DNA of 7,620 nt from Chthoniobacterales bacterium. Its GTDB lineage: Bacteria > Verrucomicrobiota > Verrucomicrobiia > Chthoniobacterales > UBA10450. Positions within the stretch are counted from its first letter, which is position 1. Every line of letters begins with the position of its first letter. This document shows positions 1 through 6,745 of this stretch, piece by piece. The notes beneath the pieces are model-generated. The model made no database searches. It was given only the letters and a program-made list of their open reading frames with translations, and was not told the DNA's origin. Position numbers and translations under genes: made by a program. The stretch lies in assembly GCA_013694945.1 (NCBI GenBank), contig JACDBM010000356.1, forward strand, positions 1 to 7,620, read 5' to 3'.

Positions 1-409
1 CCTGCCTTTGTCCCGGCAGGAGCGCCGGCATCGCTGCGACGAGCTCCTGCATCAATTCGGCATCGAGAAACTGGCGAAAAATATCGCTTTAACCCTGAGC
101 GGTGGTGAGAAGCGGCGGCTGACGATCGCCCGCTCACTCGTCACTCAGCCGAGCCTTCTCATGCTCGACGAGCCGTTCAGCGGGGTCGACCCAATCGCGG
201 TCTACGATGTGCAGCAGATTGTGGTGAATCTGCGCAAGTCCGGCCTGGCGATTATGATCACCGACCACAACGTCCGCGAGACGCTCTCCATCGTGGATCG
301 GGCTTATCTGATTTTCGAGGGGCGTGTGGAAAGCGAAGGCACGAAAGATTTTCTCATCAACGATCCAATCAGCCGCCAGCTCTACCTCGGCGAGCGGTTC
401 CGGATGTAA
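1..409 (+). CDS. lptB: LPS export ABC transporter ATP-binding protein LptB (3' part)
   Basis: This is the C-terminal part of an ABC ATPase; the reading frame is open from base 2 and the 5' end lies outside the window. The ABC signature LSGGE is at 95-109 and is followed by KRRLTIARSL. The Walker B region LLMLDEP ends near 175 and runs into FSGVDPIAVYDVQQI. The H-loop histidine, in ITDHNVRETL, is at 266-268. Walker A and the Q-loop are upstream of the window. The FSGVDPIAVYDVQ and DHNVRETL stretches and the ending LYLGERFRM are characteristic of LptB, which hydrolyses ATP at the inner membrane to drive LPS extraction by LptFG and transfer along the LptC-LptA bridge. The gene ends with TAA, 14 nt before hpf, so the two are probably co-transcribed. 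A TTG at 8 is internal and is not the real start. The assignment is secure; only the upstream extent is unknown. Confidence 0.94.
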   Translation, partial: LPLSRQERRHRCDELLHQFGIEKLAKNIALTLSGGEKRRLTIARSLVTQPSLLMLDEPFSGVDPIAVYDVQQIVVNLRKSGLAIMITDHNVRETLSIVDRAYLIFEGRVESEGTKDFLINDPISRQLYLGERFRM

Positions 410-423
410 ACGAAAGGAAGCGC

Positions 424-1008
424 GTGATAACAGCCAATGCCCACCCGCCGGTCAAAGTCACCGGCCGCCATCTCCAGATTACCGAAGCGATCAACGACTA
501 CGTGACGAAGAAAATCGAGAGCCTGCATCTCGATTACCCGAAGATTATCGAAGCGCACGTTATTCTGGAAGTAGCGAAATACCGTCACTCGGCGGAGGTG
601 GTCCTGGTTTGCTCGAATCACATCACGATCGAAGCGTGTGAGGAGACGAACGACATGTATGCCGCGATCGATGCGGTGGCCGACAAGGTGGCGCGGCAGA
701 TGCGGAAGTACAAAACGCGGCTCATGAAAAAGCATCGGCCGCGCAAAGACATCATTCATCATCTGGAGGAGCATGTTCTCGACACGGAGCCGGTCGAGTT
801 GGAAGGCGAGGAGAATGGCCATCACCATCCGGTTGTGCGAACCGAGCGTTATCCCGTGAAGCCGATGTTTGTGGATGAGGCCGTCCTGCAGCTGGAGATG
901 TCGCACCGGCAGTTCATCGTCTTTATGAATCCGCGCAGTTCACGCCTCAATGTTCTCTTCCGGCGCAAGAGCGGCGATTTTGGATTGATCGATCCAACGG
1001 GCGGCTAG
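424..1008 (+). CDS. hpf: Ribosome hibernation promoting factor, long form
   Basis: The 194-residue product has the two-domain layout of long HPF. Residues 1 to about 105 form the S30AE domain, with VTGRHLQITEAINDYV near the N-terminus and the basic helix KVARQMRKYKTRLMKKH at its end. An acidic, histidine-containing linker follows, then a C-terminal dimerisation domain from about 137 (RYPVKPMFVDEAVLQLEM, then FRRKSGDFGLIDP). In the family, the N-domain binds the decoding region of the 30S subunit and the C-domain pairs two ribosomes into inactive 100S dimers during starvation. The GTG start at 424 is preceded by an AAAGGAAG ribosome-binding site at 413-420. It gives an N-terminus about eight residues longer than many HPFs; no ATG is better placed. 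The gene sits directly behind lptB. In many proteobacteria rpoN lies between these two genes, but not here. It converges with the minus-strand gene ending at 1074. Confidence 0.94.
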   Translation: MITANAHPPVKVTGRHLQITEAINDYVTKKIESLHLDYPKIIEAHVILEVAKYRHSAEVVLVCSNHITIEACEETNDMYAAIDAVADKVARQMRKYKTRLMKKHRPRKDIIHHLEEHVLDTEPVELEGEENGHHHPVVRTERYPVKPMFVDEAVLQLEMSHRQFIVFMNPRSSRLNVLFRRKSGDFGLIDPTGG

Positions 1009-1073
1009 GCGGGCGTGCTGCTTGGCGCATTCTGCGCGAACGAACCCAATTGCGGGGCCCTGAAGTCGCCGTC

Positions 1074-1967
1074 TCACGCAGCCTGTCGCCGCGCAACACG
1101 CGTTCGAATGGCGCGAAATGCGAACGAGGTCCAGTACGCGACGTTCACTAGATAAATCCAAATCAGATACTGGTTGTTAATGAAATGTAGCCGCATCACG
1201 CGACCGACGGTTTCGTGGAATGCGATCAGCGCCAGGCCATAAAACAGTGCGTATCCGCGTCCGAGAAGGAGCACTGGCGCCGCCAATTCCAGCACCAATC
1301 CGCTGCTCAAAGTGAGCGCAACGAGCAGCGGATGATGCGCCAACCATTCAGCCATCGCCACCCCAGTCGCCAATGCGGCCGGATCGAGCTGATTGAAATA
1401 GCTCTGCTCCGTTGTCTTGACGATCTGCACGGCGATCATCGGGCTTTGCAGGATCCAGGCGCCTTTCGTGTGGATCAGCTTCGTCAGAGCTGAGACAAGA
1501 TACGTAGCGGCAATCGCCTGCTGGGACCACGCGATCAACCGATCTTCGCGCCGCCCAATCTCTTCGCGTGCCCGGCCCCGGCTCCGGCCGAAGAGGCTGC
1601 GGAAATGCGCCCCAGTTTGCGCCAGGAGCACGAGCGAAACGATCTGAAGGTGATGCGAGATCGCGCCCTGTGAATTGATCACGCTCCCGACCGCGATGCT
1701 CAGGAACGTCATGTAAGGTAGGGCGAAGGACCATCCGATTCGCAGCACGTAGAGAACGAGCGCCGCGTAGAGCACGTAACGGCACCCCGCCAGGACTCGA
1801 GGATCGAGAAGCACGGAAAGGTTGAGAAATCGGGCCGCGCCGTTCGGGGCGGGAAGACCCTGGAAGGGAAGGACGTTAGGGATGTGATTCCCAACCACCC
1901 ACGCGAAGAGCAAGCGCATGGCGAGCTTTTCGAAGCCCGCATGACGAATGGTTGAACCCCACGTCAT
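1074..1967 (-). CDS. Polytopic membrane protein, HTTM/DoxX-like, function unknown
   Basis: The 297-residue product is an integral membrane protein with about seven or eight hydrophobic segments, at roughly 14-28, 60-78, 81-98, 104-122, 145-163, 213-235, 237-254 and 266-285. A basic cytoplasmic-looking stretch lies between segments four and five (about 123-144, RSLFGRSRGRAREEIGRRED). Polar residues inside or beside helices include HH at 105-106, H251-E252 and H261. The general look recalls HTTM (the transmembrane part of vitamin K-dependent carboxylase relatives) or DoxX-type proteins, but I see no decisive motif, so the family call is tentative. The ATG at 1967 overlaps the stop of the upstream minus-strand gene by four bases (ATGA at 1967-1964), which indicates translational coupling and a shared role. 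The gene converges on hpf across a 65-nt gap. Existence of the gene is well supported; function is not. Confidence 0.75.
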   Translation of the reverse strand: MTWGSTIRHAGFEKLAMRLLFAWVVGNHIPNVLPFQGLPAPNGAARFLNLSVLLDPRVLAGCRYVLYAALVLYVLRIGWSFALPYMTFLSIAVGSVINSQGAISHHLQIVSLVLLAQTGAHFRSLFGRSRGRAREEIGRREDRLIAWSQQAIAATYLVSALTKLIHTKGAWILQSPMIAVQIVKTTEQSYFNQLDPAALATGVAMAEWLAHHPLLVALTLSSGLVLELAAPVLLLGRGYALFYGLALIAFHETVGRVMRLHFINNQYLIWIYLVNVAYWTSFAFRAIRTRVARRQAA

Positions 1968-2491
1968 AAGAGCTCGGCAATCAATTCACTTCTCTTCTGA
2001 AATTCTCTTCGCTCCAGGGAGATCCTCACCTCATAGAGACGCAGGCCAACAGGCGGGGTGTTCCCGCTTCGCCGCACGCGGGGAGAGTTCAACAAGCGGT
2101 GCAGTATCCTTTGGCCGGCCGGCCGCCGCAGCTCGATCGCAAGGCCCTGCCGCGACGCGGCGGTGCGCTTCATCTCCTTACGCACTTCGCTTTCGTACAT
2201 CTTCTTCAGCGTCGGTGTGCTCACCCCGAAGGTCTTGACCGTGGGGAGCGGACGGTCCGCGCCGTCCGCCACGTAGACATAGTAAGTCGTGCGTCCGAAG
2301 CTGGAGTACATGGGAAAGTGCGAAAATGGGAACTCTTCCCGAAGGAGCAGACACGCAGCCGCGATGAGCAACATTGGTCGGCATGGGAGGCGACGCAGAA
2401 AGCCGGCGAATCTGCGAAAGGCGGTTTGTAAAGCGGAGGCTTTTCCCGTGTTCACTTGGGCATTCTTCACCGCTGGAGATGAGGGTGGCAA
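1964..2491 (-). CDS. Single-pass membrane-anchored protein, function unknown
   Basis: The 175-residue product has a basic N-terminal region, one hydrophobic segment at about 38-50 (PCRPMLLIAAACLLL), then an REEFPFSHFPMYSSF stretch at 51-65 and a soluble remainder rich in Arg, Lys and Glu. The predicted arrangement is an N-terminal signal anchor with the C-terminal domain outside the cytoplasm. I recognise no catalytic motif. Its stop overlaps the start of the downstream polytopic membrane protein (ATGA), so the two are very likely made together and may form a complex. The start is uncertain: TTG at 2491 is the most upstream option before an in-frame TAG. GTG codons at residues 8 and 13, or ATG at residue 40 immediately before the hydrophobic segment, are alternatives, and none has a clear ribosome-binding site. 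A 193-residue minus-strand reading frame overlapping it at 2178-2759 looks like a shadow. Confidence 0.7.
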   Translation of the reverse strand: MPPSSPAVKNAQVNTGKASALQTAFRRFAGFLRRLPCRPMLLIAAACLLLREEFPFSHFPMYSSFGRTTYYVYVADGADRPLPTVKTFGVSTPTLKKMYESEVRKEMKRTAASRQGLAIELRRPAGQRILHRLLNSPRVRRSGNTPPVGLRLYEVRISLERREFQKRSELIAELL

Positions 2492-2563
2492 TGGGAGAAC
2501 GCGCTAAGCGGCGAACCTGCCGCGAGCTCTTAATTTTCGCGAAGATATTCGTCCAGAACATTG

Positions 2564-2581
2564 CGCAGATTACGCGGATTT
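2564..2581. repeat. Short imperfect tandem repeat, 2 x 9 bp
   Basis: CGCAGATTA at 2564-2572 is followed immediately by CGCGGATTT at 2573-2581, a match at seven of nine positions. Read on the other strand this gives a pattern of the type AATCCGCG-TAATCTGCG. I recall similar motifs scattered between genes in some environmental bacterial genomes; that is memory, not a search result. It lies in non-coding DNA just upstream of the permease remnant, so it could mark an old rearrangement boundary, or it could be chance. Confidence 0.4.
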
Positions 2582-2642
2582 GGGAGCGTCTTTTCTGAGA
2601 AACTGGTCGACGTATTCTTGTGAGGAGCGCCGCCAGCAGCCA

Positions 2643-2795
2643 TTGCTCACCCATCTCTGCGCGACGATAGGCGTTGACTATTTGGTGATTGGAGCTAGCC
2701 AACGACATAGCTTGGAAAATCTCCTTCGCGACAGCGTAGCAACGAGCGTGGCTCAGCAATTACCTCACTCCATCGAGCTGGCCATCTTCGGCTAA
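2643..2795 (+). pseudogene. Remnant of a USP-domain permease C-terminus (paralogue of next gene)
   Basis: Translation of this stretch, ending at TAA 2793-2795, closely resembles the last 48 residues of the permease encoded at 2822-4651. I count about 29 identities over 48 positions with no gap (for example GVDYLVIGASQR against GVDYLMIGASQR, and identical IFG-stop ends). The membrane part and most of the USP domain are absent upstream. Weak similarity might extend back to about 2607. The frame is open from 2508 but has no ATG; TTG at 2580 is the only plausible start and has no ribosome-binding site. The phosphate-loop GS of the intact copy (residues 589-590) is DS here, consistent with loss of constraint, and GC at third positions is lower (about 62% against 71% by hand count). 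It is best read as the tail of a second permease gene largely removed by deletion. A tiny expressed protein is possible but less likely. Confidence 0.72.
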
Positions 2796-2821
2796 GACCG
2801 GCCCACGCTGAGTCTCATCAC

Positions 2822-4651
2822 ATGGCTACACCTGTTCTTGCGCCCGGCGTTCACCGGCCGCGTAACGTCGATTGGAAACGCGCGGCGGCCCTGCTTTATG
2901 GCGATTGGGGAACAAGCAAGGCTTACGTCATCGGCCTTGCCTTCATCGCGGCCGGCTTCTCATCGCTGCCGATTATTCTGGCAGTCTGCGTGCTGACGGC
3001 GGTGGTCGCCTACGATTACATCATCGTCTGCAAGCATTTCCCCGACGGTGGTGGCGTCTATTCCGCGGCGCGAAGGCAGAGCCGTTTTCTTGCCTCGACC
3101 GGGGCGCTCTTGCTCGTCGCGAACTTCATGGTCACCGCGGCGCTGAGCGGCTGGGCCGCCGTGAGTTATCTAGGAATCCCAACGCGCTACGCCCAGGTCG
3201 CCACCATGGTGTTGATCTTCCTCGTCGGCCTGATCAATTTCTTTGGACCGAAGCACAGCGGGAGCGTTTCGCTCTGGCTGGCGGTTCCAGCGGTTCTGGT
3301 GGTGCTCCTCATCATTGGTTTGAGCGCGCCGCATCTCACCCTCGCGCATCTCGAGCCGCGCCATGCCGATCTCAGTCACACGTGGGTGGCATTTGTCGGA
3401 GTGATTCTCGCGCTCAGTGGAGTGGAAGCCGTCGCCAATATCACTGGCGTGATGAAAGCCGACGCGGATTCCACGGCGGATAAACCGAAGGTCACGCGCA
3501 CTGCCACAAAGGCGATCGTGCCAGTGGCCATCGAAGTAGTCATCGGCACCGCGCTCCTCGGTTGGGCGATGCTCTCCCTGCCAAACACCTTCTCCGACCA
3601 GCTCCAGGCGCATAAGGAAGATATGCTCCGGTTTCTCGCTGAGCACTACGGTTCGCTCGTGATCGGTCCGGGCGCGGGCGCGGTTTTCGGAATCATCGTC
3701 GGTGTCGTCTTTGGTCTGCTCCTCTTCAGCGCGGTCAACACGGCGATCGTGGCGCTGATCGGCGTCATCTACATGATGGCGCAGGATGGCGAGATGCCGC
3801 GCCAGCTCGCACGTTTAAACAGCCACGGCGTTCCTTTCATCCCGCTTTGCGTCGCAACCGGAATTCCGATTGTGATTCTCGCGGTCACGAAGCAGTTCGA
3901 AGGCTTGGCTGGCCTTTACGCCATCGGAGTCGTCGGCGCCATCGCGGTCAATTTGGGTGCATGCACGTTCAACAAGCGTCTCGATTTGCGCTGGTTTGAG
4001 CGCGGCATCATGGGACTGACCTTCGTGGTCCTGGCTGCGGTGGAATTGACCATCGCAAAAACCAAACCTGACGCGCTCTTCTTCGCGCTCTGTGTCCTTG
4101 GGGTGGGTTATGGATTGCGCGCCTATTCTCACAAGCTCTCCGGATTGAAGACTGTAACCGTGACGCGCGGAGTCGCCGCCATGGTGACGCCGGAACTTTC
4201 GTCCGCCGTGCTACCACGCATCGGCGAGGGGCAAAAAATCATGGTGGCGGCACGTGGCATTACGCCGGTGCTCGGGTTTGCCTTGGACGAGGCGCAACTG
4301 CGAAAGGCGGTGCTCTGCGTCCTCTATGTCAAAGAGGTCGCGGTTTACTTCTCGGCCGCTCCGACGGCCCTCGGCCGCCGCGCCCGTTGGCAGGAGGACC
4401 CGGAGGCGAACGCGATCATGTCGCTCGTGCTGAAAGAAGGCGAGGAACGTGGCGTCTGCGTTTTGCCCGTTTACGCCGTGAGCGAGAACGCGGCCGCTAC
4501 GATTCTGGATCTCTCCGCCACGATGGGTGTCGATTACCTGATGATTGGCGCATCGCAGCGCAGTGCGATGGCTCACTTGCTCCGCGGCAGTGTCGTCACG
4601 AATGTCACCGAGCAACTGCCAGACGAGATCCGACTCGTTATCTTTGGCTAA
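2822..4651 (+). CDS. APC-family amino-acid permease with C-terminal UspA-like domain
   Basis: The 609-residue product has an N-terminal transporter of about twelve hydrophobic segments (residues about 20-432) and a soluble cytoplasmic tail (about 470-609). APC-type features are the PDGGGVYSAAR stretch at 74-84, after the second helix, and GVEAVANITGVMK at 200-212, inside and after the sixth. The tail begins GQKIMVAARG and ends with MIGASQR (574-580) and GSV (589-591), matching the universal stress protein fold. The usual first-strand Asp is Arg478, and the second glycine of the G-x2-G-x9-G(S/T) motif is Gln579, so ATP binding by the tail is doubtful. The family moves amino acids or polyamines across the inner membrane, usually with H+ or Na+; the substrate cannot be read here. 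The ATG at 2822 lacks a clear ribosome-binding site. serA begins 9 nt after the stop, suggesting one transcript. A decayed copy of this tail lies immediately upstream. Confidence 0.92.
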   Translation: MATPVLAPGVHRPRNVDWKRAAALLYGDWGTSKAYVIGLAFIAAGFSSLPIILAVCVLTAVVAYDYIIVCKHFPDGGGVYSAARRQSRFLASTGALLLVANFMVTAALSGWAAVSYLGIPTRYAQVATMVLIFLVGLINFFGPKHSGSVSLWLAVPAVLVVLLIIGLSAPHLTLAHLEPRHADLSHTWVAFVGVILALSGVEAVANITGVMKADADSTADKPKVTRTATKAIVPVAIEVVIGTALLGWAMLSLPNTFSDQLQAHKEDMLRFLAEHYGSLVIGPGAGAVFGIIVGVVFGLLLFSAVNTAIVALIGVIYMMAQDGEMPRQLARLNSHGVPFIPLCVATGIPIVILAVTKQFEGLAGLYAIGVVGAIAVNLGACTFNKRLDLRWFERGIMGLTFVVLAAVELTIAKTKPDALFFALCVLGVGYGLRAYSHKLSGLKTVTVTRGVAAMVTPELSSAVLPRIGEGQKIMVAARGITPVLGFALDEAQLRKAVLCVLYVKEVAVYFSAAPTALGRRARWQEDPEANAIMSLVLKEGEERGVCVLPVYAVSENAAATILDLSATMGVDYLMIGASQRSAMAHLLRGSVVTNVTEQLPDEIRLVIFG

Positions 4652-4660
4652 AAGAAACAT

Positions 4661-6253
4661 ATGCAATCCCCAAAAGTACTGATCGCAGATCCCATTTCGC
4701 CGCGCGGGGTGGAGGAACTCAGTCGCGAGGGCGCGCTCGAGGTCATCGTCCAGCAAGGGCCAACGCAAAGCGAGCTGATCGCGATGATCCCGGAATTCAG
4801 CGCGCTCGTGGTGCGCAGCGAGACGAAAGTAACGTCTGACGTGCTGCGGGCTGGGGCAAAGCTCCGCGTCGTCGGCCGGGCCGGTGTTGGCGTTGATAAC
4901 GTTGACGTCGAGACGGCAACGCGGCGCGGCGTGATCGTGATGAATGCACCCGGCGGCAACACGATCTCCACCGCCGAGCATGCGTTTTCTCTTCTCCTTT
5001 GCGCGGCGCGCAAGCTCCCGCAGGCGGATGCGATGGTCCGTCACGGCAAATGGAGCCGGAAAGAATTTCAAGGTGTCGAGCTCTACAACAAGTCGTTAGG
5101 TATCATTGGCATGGGCCGCATCGGAAGCGAGCTCAGCCGCCGCGCCATCGCTTTCGGCATGCGCGTCCTGGCGTTCGATCCCTATCTCGCCGCGACCAGA
5201 GCGCGCGCGCTTCAGGTCGAGCTCGTCGACAGCCTGGGCGATCTCCTGCGGGAGGCGGATTTCATCACCTTGCATACGCCGCTCACGCCCGAGACGCATC
5301 ATCTTTTGAACGCGAGGCGACTGCGCGAAACCAAGCGCGGTGTTCGCATCATCAATTGCGCGCGCGGAGGCCTGATCGATGAGATTGCGCTCGTGGACGC
5401 GCTCCGCAGCGGGCATGTCGCGGCGGCCGCGCTTGACGTCTTCGAGACCGAGCCGCTGCCGATCGATTCGCCGCTTCGGGAGTTACCGAATCTTGTCCTC
5501 ACGCCGCACCTCGGTGCTTCGACGGCGGAGGCGCAGGAAAGCGTCGGGATCGAGATCGCGGAGTCGATTCGTTCTGCCTTGCTCGAAGGCACGATTCGAA
5601 ACGCCGTCAACATGCCGAATCTCGACGCGAAGACGCTTGCCATCATTGGTCCGCATCTGCGCTTCGGAGAAAGGCTCGGCCGTTTCCTCTCGCAGTTGGC
5701 TCCAAAACGCGTCGATCACTTGAACATCAACTACAGCGGCAAAGTGAACGAGGTGGACACGACCGCCATCACCCGCTCGGTTTTGAAGGGCTTTCTGCAA
5801 AAGGCGGGAGGCATCGAAGTGAACGAGGTGAACGCGCCCGCCTACGCTGAGAGTCTGGGGCTGAAGGTCACAGAAACGCGCCTGAGCGCGCTCGGCGATT
5901 ACACTGATCTGCTGGAACTTTCCGTCACGGCAGAAGGCAAAAATGTGGCCGTAGCAGGCGCGTTCTTCGGCGCCACGCCGCGCATCGTGAGCGTAAACAG
6001 CCGCCCGGTCGAAGCCCGTCCGCAGGGCGTGGTCTTGGTTCTCGAGAACACGGATCGACCTGGCATTGTGGGTCGCGTCGGCACGCTCCTGGGCGATCAC
6101 GGCGTTAATATCGCCACCATGTCCCTGAGCCGGAACGAAGCGGGCGGGACCGCACTGACTGTGCTGAATCTCGATACCGTCCCGAATGAGGAACTGCTGT
6201 CCCTTTTGCGGAGCAGTGAAGACATTCATGCGGCGCAGGTCATCCAGTTGTGA
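4661..6253 (+). CDS. serA: D-3-phosphoglycerate dehydrogenase (ASB and ACT domains)
   Basis: The 530-residue length and architecture match the long-type PGDH, which oxidises 3-phosphoglycerate with NAD+ to 3-phosphohydroxypyruvate, the first step of serine synthesis in the cytoplasm. The nucleotide-binding loop GMGRIG is at 150-155. The catalytic residues expected for the D-2-hydroxyacid dehydrogenase family are present: Arg235 (in NCARGGLIDE), Glu264 (in DVFETEP) and His283 (in TPHLGAST). An intervening allosteric substrate-binding-type domain (about 318-450) precedes a C-terminal ACT domain (about 457-530, with ENTDRPGIVGRVGTLL from 462). In the family the ACT domain binds serine for feedback inhibition, so that control is likely here too. 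The start at ATG 4661 aligns with the normal PGDH N-terminus; only a weak purine run (AAAGAAA) precedes it. With 9 nt from the permease stop, expression is probably coupled to that gene. No broken or missing motif is seen. Confidence 0.97.
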   Translation: MQSPKVLIADPISPRGVEELSREGALEVIVQQGPTQSELIAMIPEFSALVVRSETKVTSDVLRAGAKLRVVGRAGVGVDNVDVETATRRGVIVMNAPGGNTISTAEHAFSLLLCAARKLPQADAMVRHGKWSRKEFQGVELYNKSLGIIGMGRIGSELSRRAIAFGMRVLAFDPYLAATRARALQVELVDSLGDLLREADFITLHTPLTPETHHLLNARRLRETKRGVRIINCARGGLIDEIALVDALRSGHVAAAALDVFETEPLPIDSPLRELPNLVLTPHLGASTAEAQESVGIEIAESIRSALLEGTIRNAVNMPNLDAKTLAIIGPHLRFGERLGRFLSQLAPKRVDHLNINYSGKVNEVDTTAITRSVLKGFLQKAGGIEVNEVNAPAYAESLGLKVTETRLSALGDYTDLLELSVTAEGKNVAVAGAFFGATPRIVSVNSRPVEARPQGVVLVLENTDRPGIVGRVGTLLGDHGVNIATMSLSRNEAGGTALTVLNLDTVPNEELLSLLRSSEDIHAAQVIQL

Positions 6254-6289
6254 TCTTGATGACCAAGTTGCCCCAATGAGCGATTAAAG

Positions 6290-6304
6290 TTTCGAACTTC
6301 GAAA
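6290..6304. promoter_or_regulatory. Short near-perfect dyad upstream of the GlsB-like gene
   Basis: TTTCGAA-C-TTCGAAA is a 15-bp inverted repeat around a single central base, located 23 nt before the ATG of the small membrane-protein gene and 36 nt after the serA stop. It could be an operator for the stress-type gene. It lacks the GC stem and T-run of an intrinsic terminator. TTCGAA is itself a palindrome, so chance is a real alternative. Confidence 0.3.
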
Positions 6305-6327
6305 GGACCCGATACTCTTCCGAACTC

Positions 6328-6582
6328 ATGACAGCACTTCTCTGGACTATCATCATCGGCGCCGTGATCGGCGTCGTCGCCAAGCTCCTCATGCCCGGCC
6401 GTGATCCGGGCGGTTGCATCATCACGATATTGCTCGGTATCGCCGGTTCCTTCCTCGCCAGCTATTTGGGTCAGGCTCTCGGCTGGTATGGGCCCGGGGA
6501 GGCTGCGGGTTTCATCTTCTCGGTGATTGGCGCAATGATTCTCCTGCTGATCTATCGGATGATTTTCGGCAGGCGGACCTAA
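6328..6582 (+). CDS. GlsB/YeaQ/YmgE-family membrane stress protein
   Basis: The 84-residue product has three closely packed hydrophobic segments (about 4-21, 30-48 and 58-76). It shows the family pattern: GAVIGVVAKLLMPGRDPGG at 11-29, then an IITILLGIAGSFLASYLG helix, and a short basic C-terminus (FGRRT). Members are often annotated as transglycosylase-associated proteins, but no such enzymatic activity is evident. They are small inner-membrane proteins commonly induced by general, acid or envelope stress, and their molecular function is not settled. The length is typical. The ATG at 6328 sits 74 nt after serA; a GAAAGGA run at 6301-6307 is too far upstream to be its ribosome-binding site. 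The spacing and the dyad at 6290-6304 make an independent promoter plausible. Confidence 0.9.
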   Translation: MTALLWTIIIGAVIGVVAKLLMPGRDPGGCIITILLGIAGSFLASYLGQALGWYGPGEAAGFIFSVIGAMILLLIYRMIFGRRT

Positions 6583-6745
6583 CGCGCACCCGCGCTGACT
6601 TCTTCGTCGCGCACTGTACGATACGTCCTCCGACCTCTGCCGGTGAGGTGCCTTCGGCGGCGCTTCGCAAGCTCGGGACATCGATCGCCTCCGCGATTGA
6701 CGTGCGCACCTTGCTTTTAATCAGCGAAATGCGCTCGTCTCGTCC

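Larger units (their letters stand above)
2492..2821. other. Divergent intergenic region
   Basis: These 330 bases separate the minus-strand membrane-protein pair from the plus-strand permease and must hold promoters for both directions. I could not identify a convincing -35/-10 pair on either strand. The region contains a short imperfect direct repeat at 2564-2581 and a decayed permease tail at about 2643-2795, leaving only 26 nt between that tail's stop codon and the permease ATG. Those 26 nt contain no good Shine-Dalgarno sequence. Confidence 0.7.

Noticed and set aside
382..906. Minus-strand open frame (174 codons) antisense to hpf
   Set aside because: It lies opposite a clearly conserved hpf gene and has no recognisable domain.
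1025..1037. Small hairpin GCGCA-TTC-TGCGC between the convergent hpf and membrane-protein genes, a possible terminator
   Set aside because: The stem is only five pairs, there is no T-run on either strand, and such stems are common in GC-rich DNA. Termination is expected here but is not demonstrated by this element.
2178..2759. Minus-strand open frame (193 codons) overlapping the single-pass membrane protein and the divergent gap
   Set aside because: The alternative frame gives a coherent membrane anchor and an ATGA junction with the next gene, whereas this one lacks structure and runs antisense to the permease remnant.
4211..5071. Long minus-strand open frame (286 codons) across the permease end and serA start
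   Set aside because: It is antisense to two well-supported genes, its composition is Arg/His/Asp-rich as in GC-driven shadow frames, and it has no recognisable domain.
5483..6229. Minus-strand open frame (248 codons) inside serA
   Set aside because: It is entirely antisense to conserved serA coding sequence including the ACT domain, and shows no family resemblance.
6633..6649. ACCTC/GAGGT inverted repeat with a 7-nt loop after the GlsB-like gene
   Set aside because: The stem is short and weak with no T-run, so it is not distinguishable from chance.
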